NCBI GenBank assembly: GCA_027682205.1
Contig: JAQDAD010000004.1
Span: forward strand, 1-64,000
Reading direction: 5' to 3'
DNA: 64,000 nt
Origin: Streptococcaceae bacterium AF54-32pH5A
GTDB lineage: Bacteria > Bacillota > Bacilli > Lactobacillales > Streptococcaceae
Shown in pieces: positions 1-8,353 of the stretch (its first letter is position 1; every line of letters begins with the position of its first letter). The position numbers and the translations under genes are program-made. The notes beneath the pieces are model-generated. The model ran no database searches. It saw only the letters and a list, made by a program, of their open reading frames with translations, and had not been told where the DNA came from.

Positions 1-46
1 ATGACTGTTAATCATGATGTCGTAGGTTCGAGTCCTACTGGCGGAG
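1..46 (+). tRNA. tRNA-Asn (GUU), 3' part only
   Basis: The window opens inside a tRNA. The anticodon loop reads ACTGTTAATC (anticodon GTT, Asn), followed by a T-arm with GGTTCGAGTCC and the 3' acceptor strand TGGCGGA plus discriminator G at 46. No CCA is encoded. The 5' half lies outside the window. In pneumococci a tRNA-Asn follows an rRNA operon just before comW, which agrees with the neighbours here. Confidence 0.93.
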
Positions 47-50
47 TTAG

Positions 51-80
51 AAAAAAGAACACCATTGGTGTTCTTTTTCT
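51..80 (+). terminator. Intrinsic terminator after tRNA-Asn
   Basis: AGAACACC (56-63) pairs with GGTGTTCT (67-74) around a 3-base loop and is followed by a T-run. It closes the upstream RNA operon. Confidence 0.85.
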
Positions 81-103
81 TTTAATTATGTGATTATTAG
101 TCC

Positions 104-152
104 GTCTCGCTCCGTTAGGTGCGAGACAAATAAACCACCCGCTATGCGGGTG
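104..152 (+). repeat. Left-end hairpins of an IS200-like element
   Basis: Two adjacent hairpins are visible: GTCTCGC (104-110) with GCGAGAC (121-127), and CACCCGC (136-142) with GCGGGTG (146-152). The second shares its CACCCG/CGGGTG core with the hairpin at 863-883 on the other side of the transposase remnant. IS200/IS605 elements are recognised by TnpA through subterminal hairpins, so these are read as the left end. Confidence 0.6.
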
Positions 153-233
153 TGCGTTGAAGGTTATACCAAAAAACTCCAAACGCGATACAATAAAGGT
201 GTTCAAGGCAATTGTAAAGCGAAAGGAGAAAAT

Positions 234-748
234 ATGGCACAAAAGGCTCATAGTTTATCGCACACAAAGTGGCACTGTAAGTATCACATTGTGTTCACCA
301 CTAAGTATAGACGAAAAGTCATCCATAATCAATATCGAAGTAGTTTAGGCGAAATATTTTATCGATTGTGTAGTTATAAAGGAGTTGAAATTATCGAGGG
401 TCACTTAATACCAGACCATGTACATATGTTAGTAAGTATTCCACCGAGGATAAGTGTTTCGAGTTTCATGGGATATTTAAAAAGTAAAATGCCCTTATGA
501 TGTTTGATAAACACACCAACCTCAAGTACAAGTTTGGGAATCGGCATTCTTGGGTGGAAGGTTACTACGTGAGTACAGTAGGATTTAATGGAGCCACAAT
601 AAAGAAATAGATTCAAAATTAAAGAAATTATCCAGTAAATGATTTTTTCATGAGTATAGAAATTCGAGAACGAGTAAAGCATGATATAGCACTAGATAAA
701 TTGAGTGTAAAAGAATATGAGGATCCCTTTAGGGATAGTGGTAAGTAA
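234..748 (+). pseudogene. tnpA: IS200-type Y1 transposase TnpA, frameshifted remnant
   Basis: The reading frame from ATG 234 gives a typical TnpA start (KWHCKYHIVFTTKYRRK) and the HUH motif region (IPDHVHMLVSIPP), then ends early at a TGA near 499. A shifted frame resumes at MMFDKHTNLKYKFGNRHSW and reaches the RHSWVEGYYVSTVG region that carries the catalytic Tyr. That frame hits a TAG near 606, and a third segment ends in DKLSVKEYEDPFRDSGK with a TAA at 746-748. At least one frameshift and one nonsense change therefore break a gene of about 155 codons. It cannot make active enzyme, but its ends look intact. No TnpB is present. Confidence 0.85.
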
Positions 749-755
749 TACTAAA

Positions 756-834
756 GCCTCTTTGAGAGGCAAGTGACGAGTCAAGAGCAATAAGGCTTGA
801 ACAAAGTGAAAGCCAGCGTCTTTAGGCGCTGGCT
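756..834 (+). repeat. Two hairpins between tnpA remnant and right end
   Basis: GCCTC (756-760)/GAGGC (766-770) and AGCCAGCG (811-818)/CGCTGGCT (827-834) form two stem-loops inside the element. They could be IS200 right-end structure or the remains of an RNA encoded by the element. Nothing in this sequence decides which. Confidence 0.45.
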
Positions 835-862
835 GGTAATTTAGGCTTATAGACTCGGTGCA

Positions 863-883
863 AACCACCCGTCACGGGTGGTT
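863..883 (+). repeat. Right-end hairpin of the IS200-like element
   Basis: A perfect 9-bp stem AACCACCCG (863-871) / CGGGTGGTT (875-883) with loop TCA mirrors the left-end stem at 136-152. From here to comW at 1063 the sequence is plain AT-rich DNA. It must hold the comW promoter (a TTAATAAT-like -10 lies about 1037-1046), but I could not see a convincing ComE direct repeat. Confidence 0.6.
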
Positions 884-1062
884 GTGATTTTATAAATGAA
901 GTAAACTTCTCAAAATTCAAAACTTAATTTTTGCACCTATAAATGCCTTCATATTTTATTTTTAGTTCGTTTAGCTTTAAATTCTACTTTTATAGGATTT
1001 GAAGCTTTTTTAGTTCTTATTTTTGTTAGACTAGTGTTAATAATAAGAAAGGAATTTTTTAT

Positions 1063-1296
1063 ATGCTTCAAAAATTTTATGATCGAGCATTTGTCTTTTT
1101 GAAACTTGTTGAACAAGAATACGCTTCTTTATGTCAGAGTTGTGTTGAGTGGGAATCACTTCATCTTCGTTTTTTACTTTATTACTTAATAAGATTTAGA
1201 ATTACAAGCGATAAAGACTTTTATTTATATCATTTTCAGACGGCTTATCGCTTGTATCTTGATAAATACCTTCAAGAAGGTGCTATCCTAAACTAG
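1063..1296 (+). CDS. comW: ComW, competence regulator (divergent)
   Basis: A 77-residue acidic/aromatic protein just upstream of purA, the position and size of pneumococcal ComW (about 78 aa). The shared pattern is visible: MLQK at the start, an E-EY segment, W-H-H/R-FL-YYL-R in the middle, then DF--YH---AYRLYL-K near the end. In pneumococcus ComW is made early in competence and both stabilises the alternative sigma factor ComX and helps it engage RNA polymerase. Identity to the pneumococcal protein as I remember it is modest, so the call rests on synteny plus motif spacing. SD AAGGA precedes the ATG. No early-gene ComE box was recognised. Confidence 0.8.
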   Translation: MLQKFYDRAFVFLKLVEQEYASLCQSCVEWESLHLRFLLYYLIRFRITSDKDFYLYHFQTAYRLYLDKYLQEGAILN

Positions 1297-1319
1297 TGAG
1301 GTTCATATATATCATTTTT

Positions 1320-1331
1320 CACGAACGATAA
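1320..1331 (+). promoter_or_regulatory. Candidate PurBox upstream of purA
   Basis: CACGAACGATAA resembles the CGAAC core of PurR-binding PurBoxes in lactic acid bacteria. It lies about 130 bases before the purA promoter, farther than usual. Similar CGAACG cores occur before purC and purD. Confidence 0.35.
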
Positions 1332-1428
1332 TGAGCGTTGAATTTGTGAATTTAAGGATTTTATTTAAAATATAAGGTTTTGATTTTTATAATTTACAGA
1401 AATTACAAATCTTTTCTATTGTTTCTTC

Positions 1429-1457
1429 TTGATAAAAAAGTGTTTTTTTCTTATAAT
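1429..1457 (+). promoter_or_regulatory. purA promoter
   Basis: TTGATA (1429-1434) and TATAAT (1452-1457) are separated by 17 bases, a good SigA promoter. It gives a leader of about 78 nt before the ATG at 1542. The leader carries two small hairpins, GCAGG/CCTGC (1476-1492) and GAGCT/AGCTC (1512-1527). Confidence 0.75.
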
Positions 1458-1466
1458 AAATTGTAA

Positions 1467-2828
<1,362 letters not shown>

Positions 2829-2834
2829 GAGATT

Positions 2835-2867
2835 TTTAAGATTAGTTTAAGAGAGGTTGGGTATACT
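2835..2867 (+). promoter_or_regulatory. CiaR direct repeat and promoter of a csRNA
   Basis: TTTAAG (2835-2840), five bases, TTTAAG (2846-2851) is exactly the TTTAAG-N5-TTTAAG direct repeat bound by the response regulator CiaR. A -10 hexamer TATACT (2862-2867) follows at the usual distance, so transcription should begin near 2874. Confidence 0.9.
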
Positions 2868-2873
2868 ATAGAC

Positions 2874-2972
2874 AGTTACAAGAAGACCTCCTAACTTGTT
2901 GTAACAAATATCCTAAACTTTTCTTTTTCATAATAATCTCCCTATTAAGTCACCGCATTCGGTGGCTTTTTT
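2874..2972 (+). ncRNA. cia-dependent small RNA (csRNA, ccn family)
   Basis: An RNA of about 100 nt between purA and tadA, started by the CiaR promoter and ended by a strong terminator. It has the layout of csRNAs: a 5' hairpin (GTTACAA 2874-2880 with TTGTAAC further on) exposing the anti-Shine-Dalgarno stretch ACCTCCTAA, an open middle with a second CCTAAAC and a TCTCCCT patch, and a terminator hairpin AGTCACCG/CGGTGGCT (2948-2967) with a T-run. csRNAs base-pair with ribosome binding sites and in pneumococcus repress comC and others, linking CiaRH to competence. Which of ccnA-E it matches cannot be decided here. Confidence 0.87.
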
Positions 2973-2973
2973 T
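2948..2973 (+). terminator. Terminator of the csRNA
   Basis: AGTCACCG (2948-2955) pairs with CGGTGGCT (2960-2967) over a CATT loop, followed by seven T's. Confidence 0.9.
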
Positions 2974-3028
2974 GTGTTGAGAATCATGATATAATAATAA
3001 AATCGACAAGTAGAAAAAGAGAAGAACG

Positions 3029-3496
3029 ATGAATTATACAGTTGAAGAAAAAGAAGCCTTTATGAGAGAGGCTTTGAGAGAGGCAGAAATTGCTCTAGAA
3101 CACGATGAAATTCCAATTGGCTGTGTGATTGTCAAGGATGGAGAGATCATTGGTCGTGGGCATAATGCGCGCGAGGAGTTGCAACGGGCGGTCATGCATG
3201 CAGAAATCATGGCTATAGAGAATGCGAACATGAGTGAAGAGAGTTGGCGCTTGCTCGATTGTACGCTTTTTGTAACCATTGAGCCTTGTGTCATGTGTAG
3301 CGGGGCGATTGGACTTGCCCGTATTCCAAACGTAGTTTACGGGGCTAAAAACCAGAAATTTGGTGCAGCTGGAAGTTTGTACGATATTTTGACAGATGAG
3401 CGTCTCAATCATCGTGTAGAGGTAGAAACGGGAATTTTGGAAGATGACTGTGCAGCTATTATGCAGGACTTTTTTAGAAATAGACGGAAAAAATAA
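3029..3496 (+). CDS. tadA: tRNA-specific adenosine deaminase
   Basis: TadA converts adenosine-34 of tRNA-Arg(ACG) to inosine so that one tRNA reads CGN codons. The 155-aa protein has the cytidine/deoxycytidylate deaminase zinc site: H57-A-E59 (HAEIMAIE) holding the first ligand and the proton shuttle Glu, and P86-C87-VM-C90 (EPCVMC) giving the two Cys ligands. The length is normal. It lies directly after the csRNA terminator and before the SRP RNA, as in pneumococcus. Confidence 0.95.
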   Translation: MNYTVEEKEAFMREALREAEIALEHDEIPIGCVIVKDGEIIGRGHNAREELQRAVMHAEIMAIENANMSEESWRLLDCTLFVTIEPCVMCSGAIGLARIPNVVYGAKNQKFGAAGSLYDILTDERLNHRVEVETGILEDDCAAIMQDFFRNRRKK

Positions 3497-3522
3497 TTTC
3501 TCTTTAAAAACCGAGGGGAATG

Positions 3523-3531
3523 TGGTATAAT
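3523..3531 (+). promoter_or_regulatory. Extended -10 promoter of SRP RNA
   Basis: TGGTATAAT is an extended -10 element (TG at 3523-3524, TATAAT at 3526-3531) placing the start near 3538. Confidence 0.7.
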
Positions 3532-3537
3532 AAATAG

Positions 3538-3617
3538 TGGAGCAACAGTTCTGCGTGAAGCGGGTCAGGGGAGGAATCCAGCAGCCCTAAACGAGTGTGA
3601 ATTGTGTGCTCTTTTTT
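3538..3617 (+). ncRNA. ffs: Signal recognition particle RNA (small, 4.5S type)
   Basis: The core GGTCAGGGGAGGAATCCAGCAGCCC split over 3563-3587 carries the SRP domain IV signature (GTCAGG, GGAA tetraloop, AGCAGCC) that binds Ffh. The flanks GAGCAACAGTTC and GAATTGTGTGCTC pair to close a single long hairpin ending at 3611, followed by a T-run. This is the short SRP RNA found in streptococci, which guides membrane and secreted proteins to SecYEG. Confidence 0.93.
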
Positions 3618-3626
3618 CGTGCTTTT

Positions 3627-3634
3627 TTCGAATA
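3627..3634 (+). promoter_or_regulatory. ComX box (cin-box) of the dut-radA operon
   Basis: TTCGAATA fits the TNCGAATA combox recognised by ComX-RNA polymerase and stands 49 bases before dut. In pneumococcus the radA operon is a late competence operon, which supports the reading. The box begins within the T-rich tail of the SRP RNA terminator. Confidence 0.75.
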
Positions 3635-3682
3635 AATAAGATAAAATAGCCTAGAATAAATGATTATAGAAAAGAGAAAAAT

Positions 3683-4126
3683 ATGAAAATTCGTGGTTTT
3701 GAATTGGTTTCGAGTTTTACAGATGAAAATTTACTACCGAAGCGTGAGACAGCTCACGCGGCTGGTTACGACTTAAAGGTTGCGGAACGCACTGTGATTG
3801 CGCCAGGAGAGATTATCTTGGTTCCGACAGGTGTTAAGGCCTATATGCAACCGACAGAAGTGCTCTATCTCTATGACCGTTCTTCAAATCCTCGTAAGAA
3901 GGGTCTAGTCTTGATCAACTCTGTTGGTGTTATTGATGGGGATTATTATGGCAATCCCGGGAATGAGGGACATATCTTTGCTCAGATGAAAAATATTACC
4001 GAACAAGAAGTGATACTTGAAGTTGGGGAACGTGTGGTTCAGGCTGTCTTTGCACCATTTTTAATTGCAGATGGAGATGAGGCAAACGGAGTTCGTACTG
4101 GTGGATTTGGATCGACAGGGCACTAG
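3683..4126 (+). CDS. dut: dUTP diphosphatase
   Basis: Dut hydrolyses dUTP to dUMP and pyrophosphate, keeping uracil out of DNA and feeding thymidylate synthesis. All trimeric dUTPase motifs are seen in order: AGYDL, DRSSNPRKKGL (phosphate-binding Ser), NSVGVIDGDYYGN (catalytic Asp), GERVVQAVF and the C-terminal GGFGSTGH lid. At 147 aa it is full length. First gene of a ComX-box operon with a histidine phosphatase one base downstream and radA. Confidence 0.95.
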   Translation: MKIRGFELVSSFTDENLLPKRETAHAAGYDLKVAERTVIAPGEIILVPTGVKAYMQPTEVLYLYDRSSNPRKKGLVLINSVGVIDGDYYGNPGNEGHIFAQMKNITEQEVILEVGERVVQAVFAPFLIADGDEANGVRTGGFGSTGH

Positions 4127-4127
4127 G

Positions 4128-4643
4128 ATGAAGATTATCTTTGTACGTCATGGGGAGCCAGATTACCGTGAGTTAGAGGAGTGTTCCTACACTGGCTTTG
4201 GATTAGATTTGGCTCCTTTGTCTGAGAAAGGAAGGCGACAAGCCCAGGAACTTTGCCAAAATCCCTTGCTACAATCAGCTAATCTTCTAGTGACTTCAGC
4301 AGTAACGAGAGCTTTAGAAACGGCTTCTTATGTAACTTGTGCTACAGGCCTTTCTTTGAGGGTGGAGCCTTTGTTACACGAGTGGCAGGTCTACGAAAGT
4401 GGTATAGAGAATTTTGAAAAAGCACGTACTCTGTTTTTAGAAAATAATGGGAAGTTACTTCCTCATAGTCCTATTCAATATGAGACAGCTGAAGAGATGA
4501 AGTCTCGTTTTCTAAAATGCATGGCTAAGTATCGAGAATATCAGACTGTGGTAGTTGTCGCTCATAGAATGCTCATGCGCCAATTTGTACCAGACGAGAA
4601 GATTGATTTTTGCCAAGTGATTGAGTGTGAGGTAGAGATTTAG
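4128..4643 (+). CDS. Histidine phosphatase family protein
   Basis: A 171-aa protein beginning [12 protein letters not shown]. The RHG motif (R7-H8-G9) with catalytic His, followed by SEKGRRQA and a late AHR at the second catalytic His, are marks of the phosphoglycerate mutase/histidine phosphatase superfamily. The substrate cannot be told. The start at 4128 is chosen because it begins with the family's FVRHGE strand and lies one base after the dut stop; longer in-frame extensions would overlap dut. Lying between dut and radA under a ComX box, it is probably co-induced in competence. Confidence 0.85.
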   Translation: MKIIFVRHGEPDYRELEECSYTGFGLDLAPLSEKGRRQAQELCQNPLLQSANLLVTSAVTRALETASYVTCATGLSLRVEPLLHEWQVYESGIENFEKARTLFLENNGKLLPHSPIQYETAEEMKSRFLKCMAKYREYQTVVVVAHRMLMRQFVPDEKIDFCQVIECEVEI

Positions 4644-4656
4644 AAAGAGGTTTATC

Positions 4657-6018
4657 ATCGCAAAGAAAAAAGCGACATTTGTGTGTCAAAATTGTGAATA
4701 TAATTCACCTAAGTATCTAGGGCGCTGTCCAAACTGTGGGTCTTGGTCTTCTTTTGTAGAAGAGATCGAGGTTGTCGAGGTCAAAAATGCGCGTGTGTCC
4801 TTGACAGGTGAAAAAACCAAGCCTATGAAACTGGCTGAAGTAACTTCTATCAATGTCAATCGAACCAAGACCGAGATGGAGGAATTTAACCGTGTGCTTG
4901 GAGGTGGAGTGGTACCAGGAAGTCTCGTCCTTATCGGGGGTGATCCTGGAATCGGGAAATCGACTCTTCTCCTACAAGTTTCAACTCAGTTGTCTCAAGT
5001 GGGTACGGTTCTCTACGTCAGTGGGGAGGAGTCTGCCCAGCAGATTAAGCTACGAGCAGAGCGCTTGGGAGATATCGATAGCGAGTTTTATCTCTATGCA
5101 GAGACTAATATGCAGAGTGTTCGTGCAGAGGTGGAGCGCATCCAACCAGACTTTCTCATTATTGACTCCATCCAGACTATTATGTCTCCTGAGATTTCGG
5201 GGGTACAGGGATCTGTTTCTCAGGTGCGTGAGGTGACAGCTGAACTTATGCAGTTGGCCAAGACTAATAACATTGCCATCTTTATCGTAGGGCATGTGAC
5301 TAAGGAAGGAACCTTGGCTGGTCCGCGTATGTTGGAGCATATGGTGGATACAGTGCTTTACTTTGAAGGGGAGCGCCACCATACCTTCCGTATTTTGAGG
5401 GCAGTCAAAAACCGTTTTGGTTCCACTAATGAGATTGGCATCTTTGAGATGCAGTCAGGTGGATTGGTTGAGGTGCTCAATCCGAGTCAAGTTTTCCTAG
5501 AAGAGCGTTTGGATGGAGCAACTGGCTCGTCAATCGTGGTAACTATGGAAGGGACACGTCCAATTCTTGCTGAAGTACAAGCCTTGGTGACACCGACTAT
5601 GTTTGGGAATGCCAAGCGCACGACGACAGGGCTTGATTTTAATCGTGCGAGTTTGATTATGGCTGTTTTGGAAAAACGTGCAGGGCTGCTCTTGCAAAAT
5701 CAGGATGCCTATCTCAAATCTGCTGGTGGTGTCAAATTAGATGAGCCTGCTATTGATTTAGCCGTTGCAGTTGCTATTGCCTCTAGTTACAAGGACAAGC
5801 CAACCAATCCTCAGGAATGCTTTGTTGGAGAGCTAGGCTTGACTGGAGAAATTCGACGCGTGAATCGTATCGAACAGCGCATCAATGAAGCTGCTAAACT
5901 GGGTTTTACTAAGATTTATGTACCTAAGAATTCCTTGACAGGAATTACTCCACCTCAAGAAATTCAGGTGATTGGAGTGACGACTATTCAGGAAGTTTTG
6001 AAAAAGGTCTTTGCATAA
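4657..6018 (+). CDS. radA: RadA/Sms DNA repair and transformation helicase, probable ATC start
   Basis: RadA is a hexameric DnaB-like helicase that extends RecA-made D-loops during transformation and repair. Visible parts: a C4 zinc finger (CQNC ... CPNC), Walker [11 protein letters not shown], the RadA-specific KNRFG motif, and a Lon-protease-like C-terminal domain. The only canonical start after the upstream in-frame stop (4633-4635) is GTG 4681, which directly precedes the first zinc Cys, removes the usual basic N-terminus and lacks an SD. Reading from ATC 4657 gives [M][12 protein letters not shown], matching family N-termini, 453 aa, with AAAGAGG at ideal 6-base spacing. I therefore infer initiation at a rare ATC codon. 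Confidence 0.88.
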   Translation: MAKKKATFVCQNCEYNSPKYLGRCPNCGSWSSFVEEIEVVEVKNARVSLTGEKTKPMKLAEVTSINVNRTKTEMEEFNRVLGGGVVPGSLVLIGGDPGIGKSTLLLQVSTQLSQVGTVLYVSGEESAQQIKLRAERLGDIDSEFYLYAETNMQSVRAEVERIQPDFLIIDSIQTIMSPEISGVQGSVSQVREVTAELMQLAKTNNIAIFIVGHVTKEGTLAGPRMLEHMVDTVLYFEGERHHTFRILRAVKNRFGSTNEIGIFEMQSGGLVEVLNPSQVFLEERLDGATGSSIVVTMEGTRPILAEVQALVTPTMFGNAKRTTTGLDFNRASLIMAVLEKRAGLLLQNQDAYLKSAGGVKLDEPAIDLAVAVAIASSYKDKPTNPQECFVGELGLTGEIRRVNRIEQRINEAAKLGFTKIYVPKNSLTGITPPQEIQVIGVTTIQEVLKKVFA

Positions 6019-6021
6019 TCC

Positions 6022-6050
6022 GTGACAAATCCTCTTAAAAATGATAAGAT
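6022..6050 (+). promoter_or_regulatory. Promoter of carbonic anhydrase gene
   Basis: GTGACA (6022-6027), 17 bases, then TGATAAGAT with a TAAGAT -10 (6045-6050) and an extended TG. It starts just after the radA stop, so the next gene can be expressed outside competence. Confidence 0.6.
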
Positions 6051-6090
6051 AGGAGAAATATTTGGTTATCAAATTTTTAAGGGGGAAATC

Positions 6091-6585
6091 GTGTCGTATT
6101 TTGAACAGTTTATGCAAGCCAATCAGGCTTATGTTGCCCTTCATGGGAAATTAAATCTGCCACTTAAGCCAAAAACCAGAGTAGCTATCGTGACCTGCAT
6201 GGACTCGCGGCTACACGTCGCACAAGCTTTAGGTTTGGCACTTGGGGATGCTCATATCTTGCGGAATGCTGGCGGCAGAGTAACAGAGGACATGATTCGT
6301 TCTCTAGTGATCTCCCAGCAACAAATGGGGACAAGAGAAATCGTGGTGTTGCACCATACAGACTGTGGAGCTCAAACCTTTCAAAATGAAAGTTTTCATG
6401 AACACTTGAAGCACGAGCTCGGAGTTGATGTGTCTAATCAAGATTTTTTACCATTCCAGGACGTTGAAGAGAGTGTTAGAGAGGATATGCAATTGCTTCG
6501 AGAATCTCCACTGATTCCTGATGATGTGGTTATTTCAGGTGCTGTCTATGATGTGGATACAGGAAGTATGAGAGAAGTATGCTAA
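6091..6585 (+). CDS. Beta-class carbonic anhydrase
   Basis: Interconverts CO2 and bicarbonate, supplying bicarbonate to carboxylases, including purine synthesis. The 164-aa protein shows the beta-class zinc site: C36-x-D38-x-R40 in TCMDSR, then H89-x2-C92 in HHTDCG. The start is GTG 6091, preceded by AAGGGGGAAA at good spacing; an upstream GTG at 6022 overlaps the promoter and adds unrelated residues. In pneumococcus the same gene follows radA. Confidence 0.92.
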   Translation: MSYFEQFMQANQAYVALHGKLNLPLKPKTRVAIVTCMDSRLHVAQALGLALGDAHILRNAGGRVTEDMIRSLVISQQQMGTREIVVLHHTDCGAQTFQNESFHEHLKHELGVDVSNQDFLPFQDVEESVREDMQLLRESPLIPDDVVISGAVYDVDTGSMREVC

Positions 6586-6674
6586 CTTTGTCTCGAAAAA
6601 ATTTCATCCTAGCATAAAATTGATTGTTAAAATGTAGGATTTTTAGTTTTAATATAGCTAATATAAAATAGCAT

Positions 6675-6712
6675 AAAACGAGGGTATAAATGTTTACTCT
6701 TGTTTTATTTTT
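6675..6712 (+). terminator. Terminator after carbonic anhydrase gene
   Basis: A 12-bp stem with two G-T pairs, AAAACGAGGGTA (6675-6686) and TTACTCTTGTTTT (ending 6706), followed by ATTTTT. Confidence 0.7.
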
Positions 6713-6714
6713 GA

Positions 6715-6743
6715 TTGAAAAATAAAGGAAAAAGCGCTACAAT
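6715..6743 (+). promoter_or_regulatory. prs promoter
   Basis: TTGAAA (6715-6720), 17 bases, TACAAT (6738-6743); the gene starts 57 bases later behind CGGAGGAAA. Confidence 0.75.
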
Positions 6744-6799
6744 GGTAGATGGAAAATGTTGTGTAAAAAACAAGTGATACATAAATACCGGAGGAAATC

Positions 6800-7768
6800 A
6801 TGTCTTTTTCTGATTTAAAGCTGTTTGCCCTTTCTTCTAATAGAGAATTGGCTGAGCGTGTGGCGCAAGAGATTGGGATAGAGTTGGGAAAATCGACTGT
6901 TCGTCAATTTTCAGATGGGGAGATTCAGGTCAACATCGAAGAATCAATCCGTGGAAAACACGTCTTTATCCTACAATCAACGAGCTCACCTGTAAATGAC
7001 AATCTGCTCGAAATTTTGATCATGGTAGATGCCTTGAAGCGGGCTAGTGCAGAATCTGTCAACGTTGTAATGCCTTACTATGGTTATGCACGTCAGGATA
7101 GAAAAGCGCGAGCGCGTGAGCCAATTACTGCAAAACTCGTTGCAAACATGCTAGAAGTTGCTGGAGTAGATCGTTTGTTGACGATTGATTTGCATGCGGC
7201 ACAGATTCAGGGATTCTTTGATATTCCAGTTGATCACTTGATGGGTGCTCCACTGATCGCGGACTATTTTGAACGTCGTGGGATGGTTGGTTCTGACTAT
7301 GTGGTTGTCAGTCCAGACCATGGTGGGGTGACTCGTGCTCGTAAATTGGCAGAGTTTTTGAAAACTCCGATTGCGATTATTGATAAACGTCGTAGTGTAG
7401 ACAAGATGAATACCAGCGAAGTGATGAACATTATCGGTAAGGTAGAAGGTAAGACCTGTATCTTGATTGACGATATGATTGACACAGCTGGAACTATTTG
7501 CCATGCGGCAGATGCCCTTGCTGAAGCAGGTGCTGTTGAAGTTTACGCAAGTTGTACGCACCCAGTTCTTTCAGGGCCAGCTATGGGCAATATCCAAAAA
7601 TCAGCCATTAAGAAATTGGTTGTTTTGGATACCATCTACCTACCAGAAGAGCGCTTGATTGATAAGATTGAACAAATCTCGATTGCCCACCTCTTAGGAG
7701 ATGCCATCGTTCGCATCCACGAAAAACGCCCTCTTTCTCCTCTATTTTGTATTGAGAAAAAGATTTAA
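6800..7768 (+). CDS. prs: Ribose-phosphate pyrophosphokinase
   Basis: Makes PRPP from ribose-5-phosphate and ATP, the precursor for the purine genes downstream. Family landmarks in order: [10 protein letters not shown] near residue 38, [17 protein letters not shown] (ATP site), the [12 protein letters not shown] metal site, [11 protein letters not shown], and the PRPP loop [13 protein letters not shown]. The 322-aa length is normal. Expressed alone between a promoter and a strong terminator. Confidence 0.96.
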   Translation: MSFSDLKLFALSSNRELAERVAQEIGIELGKSTVRQFSDGEIQVNIEESIRGKHVFILQSTSSPVNDNLLEILIMVDALKRASAESVNVVMPYYGYARQDRKARAREPITAKLVANMLEVAGVDRLLTIDLHAAQIQGFFDIPVDHLMGAPLIADYFERRGMVGSDYVVVSPDHGGVTRARKLAEFLKTPIAIIDKRRSVDKMNTSEVMNIIGKVEGKTCILIDDMIDTAGTICHAADALAEAGAVEVYASCTHPVLSGPAMGNIQKSAIKKLVVLDTIYLPEERLIDKIEQISIAHLLGDAIVRIHEKRPLSPLFCIEKKI

Positions 7769-7790
7769 TCCTTCATTTAAAATAGATCGT

Positions 7791-7827
7791 TCTCCTAGCA
7801 GGTTTCTTTTCTTGCTAGGAGATTTTT
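7791..7827 (+). terminator. prs terminator
   Basis: TCTCCTAGCA (7791-7800) pairs with TGCTAGGAGA (7813-7822), followed by TTTTT. Confidence 0.9.
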
Positions 7828-7887
7828 GTAGTCAAAATCTGCAAACCCTTTCATAATATGCTATACTGATGAAAAAGGAGGATTTCT

Positions 7888-8325
7888 ATGAGCCAAGAAT
7901 TTATCAATCCAAGTGATGGTGTGGTCCGTCAGTATCTAGTAAGCAGTAAGACCCTTGCTGTGGTGGGTTTATCTGACCGTGAAGAAACAACTAGCAATCG
8001 AGTGACCAGGGAAATGCAGGCTAGAGGCTATAAAATCATTCCAGTTAATCCCAAGGCTGCAGGTGGGGAAATATTGGGAGAAAAGGCCTATGCGAGTCTA
8101 GCTGAGATTCCTTTTCCTGTGGATATTGTCAATGTATACAGACGTAGCGAGTTTTTACCAGATGTGGCGCGTGATTTTCTCAAGGCTGACGCCAAGATTT
8201 TCTGGGCGCAGCTGGGACTTGAAAGTTTAGAAGCGGAAGAAATCTTGCGTGCTGGAGGATGCAACGACATCGTGATGAATCGCTGTATTAAAAGAGAACA
8301 TACTCGCTTAATTCTTGAGCAATAA
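7888..8325 (+). CDS. CoA-binding domain protein (YccU-like)
   Basis: A 145-aa single-domain Rossmann protein of the CoA-binding family. It starts with LAVVGLSDREETTSNRVT, the nucleotide-binding turn, then YKIIPVNP and VDIVNVYRRSEF, and ends with a CNDIVMNRCIKREH segment containing two Cys. Such stand-alone domains resemble the N-terminal part of succinyl-CoA synthetase alpha; their role is not known. Single gene behind AAAGGAGG. Confidence 0.82.
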   Translation: MSQEFINPSDGVVRQYLVSSKTLAVVGLSDREETTSNRVTREMQARGYKIIPVNPKAAGGEILGEKAYASLAEIPFPVDIVNVYRRSEFLPDVARDFLKADAKIFWAQLGLESLEAEEILRAGGCNDIVMNRCIKREHTRLILEQ

Positions 8326-8350
8326 AAAGGTAGCCATGGGCTACCTTTTT
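8324..8350. terminator. Bidirectional terminator between CoA-binding gene and yeiH
   Basis: AAAAAGGTAGCC (8324-8335) and GGCTACCTTTTT (8339-8350) form a stem with A- and T-runs on both sides. It overlaps the stop codon of the plus-strand gene and precedes the stop of the convergent one. Confidence 0.88.
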
Positions 8351-8353
8351 GTG

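Noticed and set aside
401..682. Open frame on the minus strand across the IS relic
   Set aside because: Antisense to the transposase remnant; no SD and no recognisable protein.
756..834. TnpB guide (omega) RNA in the IS relic
   Set aside because: No tnpB or remnant of it is present, so the hairpins alone do not support this.
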